Positions 1 to 11,000 of a DNA stretch of 64,000 bases are shown one piece after another. Made by a program: the position numbers and the translations under genes. The notes beneath the pieces were generated by a model. That model was not told the DNA's origin. It searched no databases and was given only the letters and a program-made list of their open reading frames with translations. The stretch is from assembly GCA_009760885.1 (NCBI GenBank), contig CM019692.1:47346430-47410429 (forward strand), written 5' to 3'. Each line of letters begins with the position of its first letter. Within the stretch, counting starts at the first letter, position 1. This DNA is from Achatina immaculata (taxonomy: Eukaryota; Mollusca; Gastropoda; Stylommatophora; Achatinidae).

Positions 1-125
1 ACAAAATTTTTTTAGCTTAATTCATTAACAAGTGCACAGTTGTAACATTTCAGTTTTACACCTTAATCATACAAAAACATAAAGGACAAAAGGATAGTAA
101 AATGAGAGAAAATGGAAATTTACAT
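1..125. mobile_element. dispersed repeat, probable LINE 3'-end (antisense)
   Basis: The pattern attaacnagn(a)cacagttgtnacatttc ... cttaatcatacaaaaaca ... aaat recurs at 13130-13270 and 51395-51540. The GTTGTGACGTTTCGG-like core is typical of 3' ends of dispersed retroposons read in reverse. The left edge is cut by the window. Confidence 0.5.
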
Positions 126-135
126 CAGTGATATA

Positions 136-352
136 TGCAGGAAACTCTCTACCTTAGAGAGCGGAACAACAACACAACTCCTTCAGATCATCAGAGGAAG
201 TACCCCCCCCCCCTTCAGACAAGTGTTTCGGCCCTTTAAACTCCTGACACCCTAAGGGGGGTGGGCCCCTCTGGGTCATGACTCCCAGAGGTCTTGTGAG
301 TTGTTGCTTTTTTTTTTTTTTTGGACTGAACCCATGATCTTCCAGTTGCCAC
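136..352 (-). mobile_element. tRNA-related SINE, family 2
   Basis: Reverse complement of the repeat at 57215-57445: same GTTCCGCTCTCTAAGGTAGA end, C-run, TTTAAAGGGCCGAAACACTT and CATGGGTTCAGTCC head. A T-run at 308-322 interrupts the head. A reading frame here on the - strand is only the SINE. Confidence 0.75.
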
Positions 353-704
353 TGCACTTTTTGAAGTGCGTCTTTAGTTATAAATATAACAAATGAGAAC
401 GGAAAAAAAAAATAACAGAAAAGAAAAAAAAGAAGCACTTGGCTGTAACTTGCAAGAAGCTGCATCTGAGGGTTCGCGTGGTAGAGTGTTGTGAATGTTT
501 AAATGAAGACTTGTGAGCAGTGATGCCAGTCTGACTGGTTTGTGGTAAAAATGGGGTGAGGAAAGGAGAGAGAGGGAGTACACTGGTTGTCAAGCTGAGA
601 AAGGAATGGGTGGAATCGATGAATGTGGTTGTGGGTTTGTAATGTAGTGCTGTAAAGGTCCTGGAATATATATTTTGCTGTAATTTCTAGTAATACACAT
701 TTAA

Positions 705-1131
705 TATCCACCCTCATGTATGCATGTGAAAGCTGGAAAACAACTAAAGAAATAGACAAGAAATGAGACTCTTTTGAAAACAAATGACTAAGGTAAATAC
801 TCGGTATAAAGTGGAACGAATTCAAGAACGACGCAGAGATAAGGCAGATGAAGGAACAAACAACTTGTTTCATGGGTGATCAGAAAAAGGAGATGGACGT
901 AGTCACGTGGTGAGAAGAAACAGAATCCCTAAACAGGCTGTCAAGTGGAACACAGCAGGCCGAAGAAAAAGATGTCGACCACGTGATACTCTGAAGAGGA
1001 CGTTGTTAAGCGAGGTCAAATTAGTAGGCATAAAATCCCTTGATGAACTTGAAAAGCTCGCCAAAAACAGGAAAACTTGGCGAACGACCGTACGAGCCCT
1101 ATTTGACGTTTAAAGGCACGGGAAGGATGTA
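705..1131 (+). mobile_element. non-LTR retrotransposon 3' fragment, group A
   Basis: Decayed C-terminal reverse-transcriptase tail: YACESWKTTKE at the start, then after frameshifts the open piece MVRRNRIPKQAVKWNTAGRR, RPRDTLKRTLLSEVK and LAKNRKTWRTTVRALFDV, stop 1111-1113. This is the RGRPK.TW...LA.DR..WR...ALC tail common to animal LINEs. Related fragments: 8088-8295, 18262-18630 and 51195-51358. Confidence 0.75.
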
Positions 1132-1194
1132 AAAACATTTAGTTTTATGTATTTATACCCAAAAGTTATTATTGTGATTATATAGTCAAACAGG

Positions 1195-1505
1195 AGGTAA
1201 GGACGCTGTGCGATTAGACAGTCAGCGACCCGTAGCTGATATGCTAGCGTCAGGGTTAGCGAACCATACCTGACCAAGACCCTGTCCCACCTCTTTGTTA
1301 GTTCCCCCAGTAACAGGCATAGCCTGGCTAACGGGGCCGGGATCTCAGTAGTCCCCATGGTGGTAGAGTCCGCTAGAGAAGCATTGCACACCCCCCCCCC
1401 CCCCCCGCTTTTTAGCTGTACTCCGGGACTGAAAAAGTAGCTGCCATAACACGCTCCCACCCCTCACATTGATACGATGCTGTACCTCAACACCATCTCG
1501 CAGTT
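1195..1505 (-). repeat. dispersed repeat X
   Basis: About 300 nt matching 22530-22840 and 37455-37750 (and part at 62155-62240) in reverse. Shared marks are GCCTGTTACTGGGGG, GGGACAGGGTCTTGGTCAG and CCCTGATGCTAGCAT. A C-run at 1390-1406 lies inside. No protein and no clear tRNA head; class unknown. Confidence 0.6.
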
Positions 1506-3094
1506 ATAGGGAGATAGCACAATACAAGCAATCATACGAATAGTTTTAGAGTGTAAGTATCTAAATTCAGCAGCGTCCTACATTGTTCCAAAGAATATTC
1601 TTTTAAAACTGTTATTTTCGTACTATTATGTCACTTGAAAGACGAAAATTTTACTCCATATTTTTTTCAGTATGTGCCTCTCCTTGTCTAGCATATACTG
1701 TGCACCAGTGAAGTACACATTATGTACGCTGATTATTTGAAGTTGAGTCAAAAGTGGCAGAAGAAAGTGAATTATTATTTTGCTTTTAAAACTTCAGAAC
1801 TTTCAGAACTTTTTCACACGCAGAGAAATGGTTAGAAATTGGGTTCACCCCACCAGTCTTGTTATAAAATATCGAGGGAAATCACTTTTGATTGATTCAG
1901 TGTTGAGCTGCAGAGTGAGTGGTAATTCACCTTGTCAGAATCATTGGATGTGTTCCTCAGTGAATGCCAACTATTATAACTAATGTTGTATCTGTAGTTT
2001 GGATACTGTATCTAAATCCAGTTCTATCTCTGATCAATAGCCAAGCTAAACATGAAAACGCAAACTCGCTGTATTGTAGTCATGGCGTGTATTGTCCGAT
2101 AACGACCGGCAGTTGAGTTTAGGCTTATTTGCAAGTGCACTAAAAATAAGCGATGATGCACACAGATCAAGAGAGGGATTTTGTGATATCATCAGCGACT
2201 GCTTTTTTTTTTTTTTACTTCTGGTTTCTGATTATTTGAAGTGTCAAGCAATTGTATTTTTTAAATTTCATTCCGTTTTTCCTCAGCTGCCATTTCGAAA
2301 GTCACTAGCAATAATGTCTTTGCAGATTAAAAAGAGAGAGAGAGAGTTGTTTAGGTGGATTTCTCACGGTGCAGATTTTTTTTTTTTTTGCATTTCATGC
2401 AGACGCTGCGAAATCAATTCCAGATCAATTCACTGATGTTTCGCCGTTGCCTGATAAAGCTGAGGTTTTGTTTTTGTACTCCCTTCCTTTATGTGTTGGT
2501 CGCAGATACCGGGTATTGTCAGTGGAAGTGGCGAGCGTAGCAGTCTGCTACACGCCTGAAAGCAGCCAGGTCGATCTGTCACGTCTTTCAACCAGTTAGT
2601 CATCAACTAAAGCGCTCACTTGTCAGTTCTTCATTATGTTTTTTTTTATTCTGTGTTTTATGATGTGCAGTTTTCTTATAACTGTTCACGCAACCGTAAT
2701 CGAACGTACGTGCCCGGAATATATACGTACTTTGATATCTAAAAATACGAAACTAAATGTGAAAACGGCTTTAGTTAATGATTCATTGTAGCAAATGAGA
2801 AAAGTGTTTTAATTTTAATGCGGTATATTCTTTTCAGTGCGTAAAGGAAATAGTTTTAGATGTTTCGCTTTCAGGAACTTTGAGCGGATTCGTGAAAGTG
2901 TTCAGAACTACTGGTGGATTGTGTATGCTTCTGTGTATTTCTGGAAAGCGTGATGTTTGCGTTGTAGAGGTTTTGTTTTTTTTTTTTCATTTGGAATTTC
3001 GTGGTCGTGTTATGTAACGTTCCGGCTTCTTTGATGTAGTTTGTTTCTATTCCACTTCTGCCTGTTAATTCCACATTTTTATGTCCGTCTTTAA
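1506..3094. other. sequence upstream of WW exon without recognised gene
   Basis: No exon, RNA gene or repeat family recognised. The stretch 2450-2620 is somewhat CpG-richer. Short frames here are rich in Phe from T-runs (2202, 2375) and show no family similarity. It is probably dystrophin intron. Confidence 0.5.
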
Positions 3095-3365
3095 CTGATC
3101 TCTCTCTCTCTCTCTCTGTGTGTGTGTATGTCTTGGTCTCGGTCTCTCTCTGTCTCAGTCTCGGTCTGTCACACTCTGCCTCGGTCTTTCACACCCTCTG
3201 TATCGGTCTCTCACTCTCTGTCTCTCAGTGTCTGCCTCTCGCTCTCTGCGTCTCGGTCTTTCAGTCTCTCTCTCTCTCTCTCTCTATCTCGGCCTCACTC
3301 TTTCTCGGTCTCACTCTGTCTCGGTCTCTCGCTCTTTCTGTCTTGGTCTCTCACTCTCTGTCCTG
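3095..3365 (+). repeat. (TCTCGGTCTCTC)n-type satellite, left part
   Basis: A (TC)n run passes into irregular units of TCTCGGTC/TCTGTCTC. The same array resumes at 4575-4738 behind a LINE fragment. Ser/Leu-rich frames across it are artefacts of the repeat. Confidence 0.9.
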
Positions 3366-4574
3366 TTTACCATCTACATAAATGATCTTTCACTTCATCT
3401 AAAAAAATCATATTGTGACCTCTTTGCTTATGACTGCAGTTTATACTAGTGGCAATGACTGTATTAACCTCGAGTCAGCTCTTCAAATTGAAATAAACAG
3501 TATAATTAACTGGAGCAGCAACAACAGAATGCTAATAAATACCACCAAAACGAAGTCCACGCTCATTACAACAAGACAGAAATTAATAAATTCGCCAACA
3601 ACAGCACTACAGCTCCATGTTGGAACTTCACAGACAGAGAATGTTAGTGAACATAAAACTCTAGGTCTCATGATTGACCATGACCTCAGCTGGAATTATT
3701 ATCATGTAGACAACCTAACCAAACTCACTGAACAAAAGGTTTACCAGTTTACTAAAATTAAACATTTTCTTGACATAGAAACCAGAAAAATATACTACAT
3801 ATCACAGATACAAACACATTTGGACTACTGCTCCACAGTCTGGGATGGTTGTTCCATGTCAAACATGAAAAGACTTTACTCACTTCAAAAATGAGTAGTA
3901 AAGCTTATAGATGACAAACATGCAGCACGTATTACAAATAAGGACAAACATCTTGATATTTTACCCCTCCGGAAGCTTTTCAACAAGGCCAAGTTAATTC
4001 ATAAAATTCTATCGCACAATGCTCCACCCTATCTGTGGTCGTTGTTCAAATCCAACCCAAAACACAGTCAACGCTTAAGCAGTTGCATTCTCCCAAATCC
4101 AAGGCTTGACATTTTTTTTAAAAAGCTCTTGCTCAGCCGCCCACCTTTGGAATGCCCTACCAGTTCACGTAAAACTTATAAGTATTATTCGTTCTTACAA
4201 CTTTAAACTTTGTCAACATCTGTTTGATATGGACTGTATGCCTCCCTAAGCATAGTTTAAAGTAGTTTAAAATGCTTGAGTGTTGTAATTTTTTTTAATA
4301 CTGCTTTTCTATAAATTTGTTAGTTTTGAATGAATGTAAGAGTGCAAGTTTATTTCATGTTGTTGCATAAATCAGAGTGTAGAGTGTGTGGACATGAGAT
4401 AAGTTTATTATTTATTTATGTAATCATTTAGTGTGTCTTAATTATTATTATTATCATTAACAAATGCTGAATGACTGTGACTGAGTGAAAGCTGTATGAT
4501 GAAGAGGCAGAATGTCAGACGGGCCTGCGTGCCCAATTCTTAATCCTTTGAAAATAAAGTATGTTCATTCGTTC
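3366..4574 (+). mobile_element. non-LTR retrotransposon fragment, group B, inserted in satellite
   Basis: The translation starts in the RT palm: VFTIYINDLSLHL then FAYDCSLY (catalytic FADD changed to FAYD), SALQIEINSIINWSSNNRML, KTLGLMIDHDLSW and HLDYCSTVWDGC. A stop at 3892 and later frameshifts break it. The frame resumes as DDKHAARITNKDKHLDILPL. The tail has AATAAA near 4553 and GTTCATTCGTTCGTTC. Confidence 0.85.
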
Positions 4575-4738
4575 GTTCTCTGTCTCGTTCTCTCACTCTC
4601 CCTCTGTCTCGGTCTCTCGCTCTTTGTCTCGGCCTCTTGCTCTCTCTCTGTGTCTCGGTCTATCGCTCTCTCTGTCTCGGTCTATCACTCTCTCTCTCTC
4701 TCTGTGTCTTGGTCTCTCTCTTCCCCTCTCTCAGACTT
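4575..4738 (+). repeat. (TCTCGGTCTCTC)n-type satellite, right part
   Basis: Same irregular TC-rich units as 3095-3365, resuming directly behind the LINE tail. Confidence 0.88.
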
Positions 4739-6224
4739 AGTACTATAGTTTTCTCTCCTTTCTTATTTTACCGTTATCTCTCCTTATACCGCACCCTTCT
4801 TTGCTCTGCTAACTTCTGATTTTCAGTTCCAACAGTTTAGAACAGAATATAAAAATAAAACATAAAACTCCACAAATGGCGTGTGGTACCTTCACATCCA
4901 ACATACATGCTCTACGCTGTGCTTAAACCGTAGAGGACACTACAGTTTACATAGGCATGATCAGTGTATTTGCGGTAACGACATGCCTACTTTTTTGTAG
5001 ATAATCATTTATTGCAGCAGGCAGTCTAGACACGGCGTTCCTAATAAATACAGGAGACCGCAAATTCAAACCTCAACTTTAAACTGTCTGTTAACATTGC
5101 GTCGATCGGTTTAGAATTCTGCCTTTTATTTGTACGACGCGAGCTCTTATTTCCTCATCTACGGTAATTTATAGGTAGAATGTCAAGGAGAGAACGTAAC
5201 TGACCAATCAGAATTGTCGTTTTTTTGTCAGACATTGGTAGAATAGAAATTCATCAGTTGTACACGTTCATATAATTACTCAACATGGCCTCTGTGCTAT
5301 GAGGGAATTTGCCAGTAAAGTTTGTTAATGAATGCTTTTATTAGTGTTTATTTTTCCTGTATAGTTCTGTAAATAAGAAACGGAGGACCCGCATGGTATC
5401 GTATTTTCCCGTCAGCTAATGACTACTTTGTGCTCAGGTTTAATCCAGTGCTCCTTGCCGTATTATCAGGTACCGTCAGATTTTGTGAGGCATTCCTCTC
5501 CTCCTCTTCCTCTCCCCCCCCCCCCAAAAAAAAAAGCGGATGGAAACTCCGTGAAACTGTATCTCAGTCGATGCGTACTGCGGTAACGCCGTTGGAAAAG
5601 GCATTGTGTAAACAAAATAATGATGTGCTTGCACAAAGTATCATAAATGATGAGACCACATGATAGAAATGACTATGGAAGAATTGCGTTTGAAAAGGAA
5701 CTGGCAGAAAAGAGAGAAATAACAGATTTTCGTTTTTTGCGGTGAATATTTAGAAAGAAGATATAAATTGTAGAATCTGTATGTAGCAAAGAGCTTTGCT
5801 TTCACCACTGCTGTAGAAGTGAAAATTGAGGCTGAAGTAACAACACTGCTGTTACTGTTACTGGCCATATGCATCACGAAGTTCGCTGAAGCGAGAAGCG
5901 ATGCGAAGTTTCTGAAATGATGTAGAAGTCTAAGCGAAGTGATATATTTAAAATGTTTCTTAGTACAATGTCGGTTGAATGTTTCTTAGTAAAATGCCAT
6001 GCATGTGTTTATGCACAGAAATACAGAATTTACTCTCTGCGGAAGCTATCTGACTTGTATATGTGAAGTAAGATTTAGATATTTCACACATGGCTGGATG
6101 TAAATGTTTCTAAGTAAAATTGCTTGTACGAACAAAGTATGGCAAAAGTTTCAATGGTCGTGGATTCTGTGAACATAGCCTTTCAGGAGTGTTCTTTGGG
6201 TAGGTACAGAAGTACAACAGTTGT
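4739..6224. other. unassigned, moderately CpG-containing DNA
   Basis: No exon or repeat recognised. 5100-5650 holds a CCAAT box (GACCAATCAG near 5200) and several CpGs, followed by ATGGCC at 5284 with only five codons. It could be regulatory, but I see no spliceable coding start. A C-run/A-run lies at 5514-5535. Confidence 0.4.
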
Positions 6225-6665
6225 TGTGGATGGACACTGAGTCTGTGGGGCGTTATAAATGTTGGTTGAGCACTGAGTCTGTGGGACATACGTTGGTTGA
6301 ACATTTAAGCATGTGAGCCGTTACATATGTTGGTTGAACAGTTAAGCCTGTGGGACATTACATATGTTGGTTGAGCACTGAACGTGTGAGACGTTACATA
6401 TGTTGGTTGAGCAGTGAATGTCTGAGATGTTACATATGTTGGTTGAGCACTGAATGTCTGAGATGTTACATATGTTGGTTGAGCACTGAGTGTGCGAGAC
6501 GTTACATATGTTGATTGAGCACTGAATGTGTGAGATGTTACATATGTTGGATGAGCTTGAAGTCAGTGAGACGTTACATATGTTGTTTGAGCTTTGAGTC
6601 TGTAAGACGTTGCATATGTTGTTTGAACGTTGAGTCTATGAGACGTTACATACATTGTTTGTCAG
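6225..6665 (+). repeat. 36-bp minisatellite, about 12 units
   Basis: Unit close to gttacatatgttggttgagc plus actgaatgtgtgagac, with drift toward both ends. It lies upstream of the WW exon and has no coding potential. Confidence 0.9.
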
Positions 6666-7169
6666 TGAGACGTTAAAAATGTTACAAGTCAGTGTAAACA
6701 CATATTCCCTCTGACTAATAAACCTACCGTCTTGTGAGTGGCTCGAGAGAGTCAGATGTAAACACTTACCAGTGACTCATTCGAGAAGTCATTCAAGCAA
6801 ACATTGTTTTTTTTTTTTAGTGCAGCTGTATTTGACTACTTTACTTCGTCTTCTGTTGCTGTCTGCGTGCAAATCATGGTATTTCTGTAATTACACTTGA
6901 GAATGTGAGAAATGTACTTATATCTGAGAAAACCTAAATATCGAATTTTCGCACGGCGCCAACATACCCCCCCCCCCCCCCCCCCCCAACATTTGATCTC
7001 TCAGACATTCTAGGTCACTTCCACTGCACGTTTTCCCTAATTCAGTGTTGTTTTTTAATGTTTCCTGTTCATATTTCCAAGATCCCTTCGATCGCCACAT
7101 GTGTGGTGTTTGTTATATTGCGGTGTTTTTGTCTTAAAAGCTCTCCACAGCAACTTCTCTCCTTCTCTC

Positions 7170-7222
7170 AGCAACCTCCCCTCTCTCTCTCTCTCATTTT
7201 CTCTCTCTCTCTCTCTCTCTAT
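7170..7222 (+). repeat. (TC)n microsatellite
   Basis: Two CT-runs separated by ATTTT, about 90 nt upstream of the exon A acceptor. Confidence 0.9.
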
Positions 7223-7312
7223 GTCCATGGCCATCGCAGTCCAATGTTTTGGAGTTATTTGATATGGATTTATGTGTAATTACTGTAACCTTTTTTTTTA
7301 ATTCTGTTTCAG

Positions 7313-7373
7313 AATCTGTGGACACCCCGTGGGAGAGGGCAGTCGCTGGGAACAAAGTGCCTTATTACATCAA
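7313..7373 (+). CDS. dystrophin exon A: first half of WW domain
   Basis: The acceptor TTCTGTTTCAG and donor CAA|GTAAGC bound 61 nt. It encodes [19 protein letters not shown], with the first WW tryptophan at residue 6 and the tyrosine pair at 17-18. Entry needs one base from an upstream exon; exit leaves AA, completed to Asn by the next exon. The length equals human DMD exon 62. The preceding exon, expected to end the last spectrin repeat, was not found upstream. Confidence 0.95.
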
Positions 7374-8013
7374 GTAAGCGCCTGTTTTATTGACGTTTGC
7401 TTGCTTCTTTCTTTGAATTGCTTTTGCATGTTTATGTCTGTGTCATTGTTACGTTAAATAATTGATTACCGCGCCAAAAAGCCCCCGAGCATTACACAGA
7501 ATAATCAGGAAAAAAAAAAATGTGGTATCTACATTTAGCTTATGTGATTGTTTAAAATGTGTATCTCAGAAAACCGAAATGAAACCGTACCGTATCATCT
7601 GTCTAACAAATAAACAAATAATTATCATCAGCGTACGGAAAATGATGGTATTAATGGGATTTTAGATTATCCAGAATTTTGTTTCGGAAAATCCACAATT
7701 TGGGGAAATTGATGTCCCCGAAATGGAGGGTAATCCTTATATGTTTTTTATTTTTATTTGTACATTTTCTTTAACAAAGCCATTCGCGTGAACGAACACA
7801 GGAAATAGGTATACACAGAAGGCATTGCACTATTTTTACACCACGAGAAGACCGTTAGTAAATTTTCAGTGCCAGCGCTCTTATAATTCATCTTCGTATC
7901 CCAGCATTCAACTGCGCGAGGATCCACAATTCCGTAGTCGAGTTTCCATTCCCGTCGTGTTTCCATTCCTGCCTTTTAACATCTGCGTTTATAATTGTCA
8001 AGATTTGAGACTG

Positions 8014-8084
<71 letters not shown>

Positions 8085-11000
8085 ACAAGCTATCAAGTGG
8101 AACACAGCAGGCCAAAGAAAAAGAGGCAGACCGCGTGAAACTCTGAAGAGGACATTATTGAGAGTGGCCAAATTAACAGGCATAAAATCCTTTGATGAGG
8201 TTGAAAGACTCGCCGAAGACAGGAAAAACTGGCGAACTACTTTGCGAGCCTTATGTGACGTTTAACGCCACGAGAAGGGAGTAACATTCGCTGAATCATC
8301 ACAGAATGTATTAATTAATAATGAATGATTCAGAATGCAAACAACATAGGACTAAGATCAACGTAGGAAAGACAAAATTAATGAAGCAAAATGTGAACAA
8401 TAGAAATGTGCTCAGAGTAGATAGCAAATTAGTGGAAGAGGTCAACGAATTTGTATATCTTGGCAGTAGAGTAGTAGAAAATGGAGACAGCACAGAGGAC
8501 ATCAACAGCAGACTTACTAGAGCAAACCAGGCTTTTGCAATGCTGCAGACTATATGAAAATCTAAAAAAAACTAAGCATGAATGCGAAAATCAGGATATT
8601 TAAGAGTAATGTTCTAAGTGTACTACTCTATGGAAGTGAATGCTGGAAAATCACCAAAACCATAGAAAACAAGTTGAATTCTTTCCAAACTAAATGTTTA
8701 CAAAGAATTAGAAAAATATGTTGGCCAAACACCATAAGAAATAACATCTCGTTGGCAGAAATGCATATGAAGCCATTGACAGCAATTATTGAGGAAGGAC
8801 GCTGGCGATGGTTGGGACATGTGCTCCGAATGACTGACAACTCACTACCAGAAATAGCACTAAGATGGACATAACAGGGGAACATAAGTAAGGGTAGACC
8901 AAAAGAGACATGGAGAAGAACAACAGAGAGGATGTTGAGCAATAGAGGGCTCACCTGGGCGAGAGCAGAAAAAAAAGGCAAATGACAGGTATTTGTGGAA
9001 AACCCTTGCGGAAGCCCCATGTGCCCTGGGCACCTAAGATTCAGAGAGAGAGATTCAGTAATAATAAATTCTTCTGTGGTGAAAGATGGTGACGGTTGCT
9101 ACTTGCCTGGAATGGTGAAATTCTTCTGTAATAATCTAATGATATGGGTTCTTACGGTGTGGTGCTTACTTTGCAGGCCCTCGTAGAGGAATGTTACAAG
9201 GTAGTACGAAGCTCTTTCTCTCTCCCTCTCTCTCTCTCTCTCTCTAACGTCTAGCCATTCTGTTTACATCCACTGCCCTCCCTTCTCCGTCGTTAATTAA
9301 AATAGGGAAAGTCATTTGGGCCCTCTCTTAAAAACGAGAAAGGCCCACCCCCTTTTTTTCTAATTGGAACTGTTGCTTTGTTTCCGAAAATATGGTTTGT
9401 TACAGTGAGTATATTCATGGCCGGAAGAGAATGGATGTAAAAATATGCATCTGTAGTTGCTGTGGTGCTTGGCTTTTTAACACAGTTCCAAGCAAGCAAC
9501 AGTGACAGCTTATGCTCCGAGCTCCTAACAGAAGATGGTACGCATGAACAACGTCAGTTGCTCCAAGCCCCTAACAGAACAAGTAAAAAACCTCACAACG
9601 TCAGTTTATGCTGCAAGCCCCTAACAGAACAAGTAAAAAAAAAAAAAAAACCTCACAACGTCAGTTTATGCTCAGAGCCCCTAACAGAACAAGTAAAAAA
9701 AAAAACCTCACAACGTCAGTTTATGCTCAGAGCCCCTAACAGAACAAGTAAAAAAAAAACCTCACAACGTCAGTTTATGCTGCAAGCCCCTAACAGAACA
9801 AGTTTTTTAAAAAAAACCTCACAACGTCAGTTATGCTCAGAGCCCCTAACAGAACAAGTTTTAAAAAAAAAAAACCTCACAACGTCAGTTTATGCTCAGA
9901 GCCCCTAACAGAACAAGTAAAAAAAAAAACCTCACAACGTCAGTTTATGCTGCAAGCCCCTAACAGAACAAGTTTTTAAAAAAAAACCTCACAACGTCAG
10001 TTTATGCTCAGAGCCCCTAACAGAACAAGTTTTTAAAAAAAACCTCACAACGTCAGTTTATGCTCAGAGCCCCTAACAGAACAAGTTTAAAAAAAAAAAA
10101 CCTCACAACGTCAGTTTATGCTCAGAGCCCCTAACAGAACAAGTAAAAAAAAAAAAAACCTCACAACGTCAGTTTATGCTCAGAGCCCCTAACAGAACAA
10201 GTTTTAAAAAAAACCTCACAACGTCAGTTTATGCTCAGAGCCCCTAACAGAACAAGTTTAAAAAAAAACCTCACAACGTCAGTTTATGCTCAGAACCCCT
10301 AACAGAACAAGTTTTTTTAAAAAACCTCACGTCAGTGTATGCTCAGAGCCCCTAACAGAACAAGTAAAAAAAAAAACAAATACCTCACAGACATTCCACC
10401 GCACAGAACCTGCCGAGAGCCGGTGAACGGCACTTATCGATCTGTCGTGCTATTTTGCCGGCTTTGATGTCTCGTCAACATGTGGTCCACCACTGCAGGC
10501 TAGGGCGGGTCGTGTGATGCAAAGGCGCGCAACGCAGACAAAACAGGGAGTGGATAACAGTGTGGGGGTAATTATCCGCCTTTTGTCCACCCGTAATTGA
10601 AATTAAATTGCCACGGCAGGCTGTAACATCTAATCCACCGTGCATTCGGATTTGACCTTTGAACGTGGAACCAGGCTTAGCCGGACGTGTTCGCGGCCAT
10701 TATAACGTCATCCGCGAATGTTGAAGAGAAAAAAATGATTAACTCCCTTGATGGCGCCGCCAAGTAGCAGACTGGGACGCTCTTCCAGTTTAGCTATCAG
10801 AATAAAGCTCTTCCCGTGGCCGCGGTGCATGCTATAAAGTCCTTCAGAGGAGTCTTCAAGCAAGCTACAGTTATTCGTCTCCCTTTCGACGTGATTTCCC
10901 GTATGTTAACATTATCACCGTGTCAGCAGAGAGCAACGTTTTGAAGTTTGGCAGAAGAACAAAGAGCAACAGATTTGCACGCTTGTTAAGGCAAAAGATA

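Noticed and set aside
2092..2599. Overlapping Phe-rich frames in the upstream region
   Set aside because: Driven by T-runs; no splice sites giving a dystrophin-like spectrin repeat.
3118..3449. Ser/Leu-rich frames
   Set aside because: They translate the TC-rich satellite; only the end (VFTIYINDLS...) belongs to the LINE insertion.
5430..5663. 77-codon frame starting MLRFNPVLLAVLSG
   Set aside because: Looks like a signal peptide but runs through a C-run and A-run; no family match and no downstream exon in phase.
9462..9908. 148-codon frame
   Set aside because: It is the translation of the 44-bp-core minisatellite; no start context, no splice sites and no family similarity.
9520..10378. Regular repeat-spacer pattern resembling a CRISPR array
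   Set aside because: Spacers are A/T homopolymers, not unique sequences, and the context is an animal intron. It is a minisatellite.
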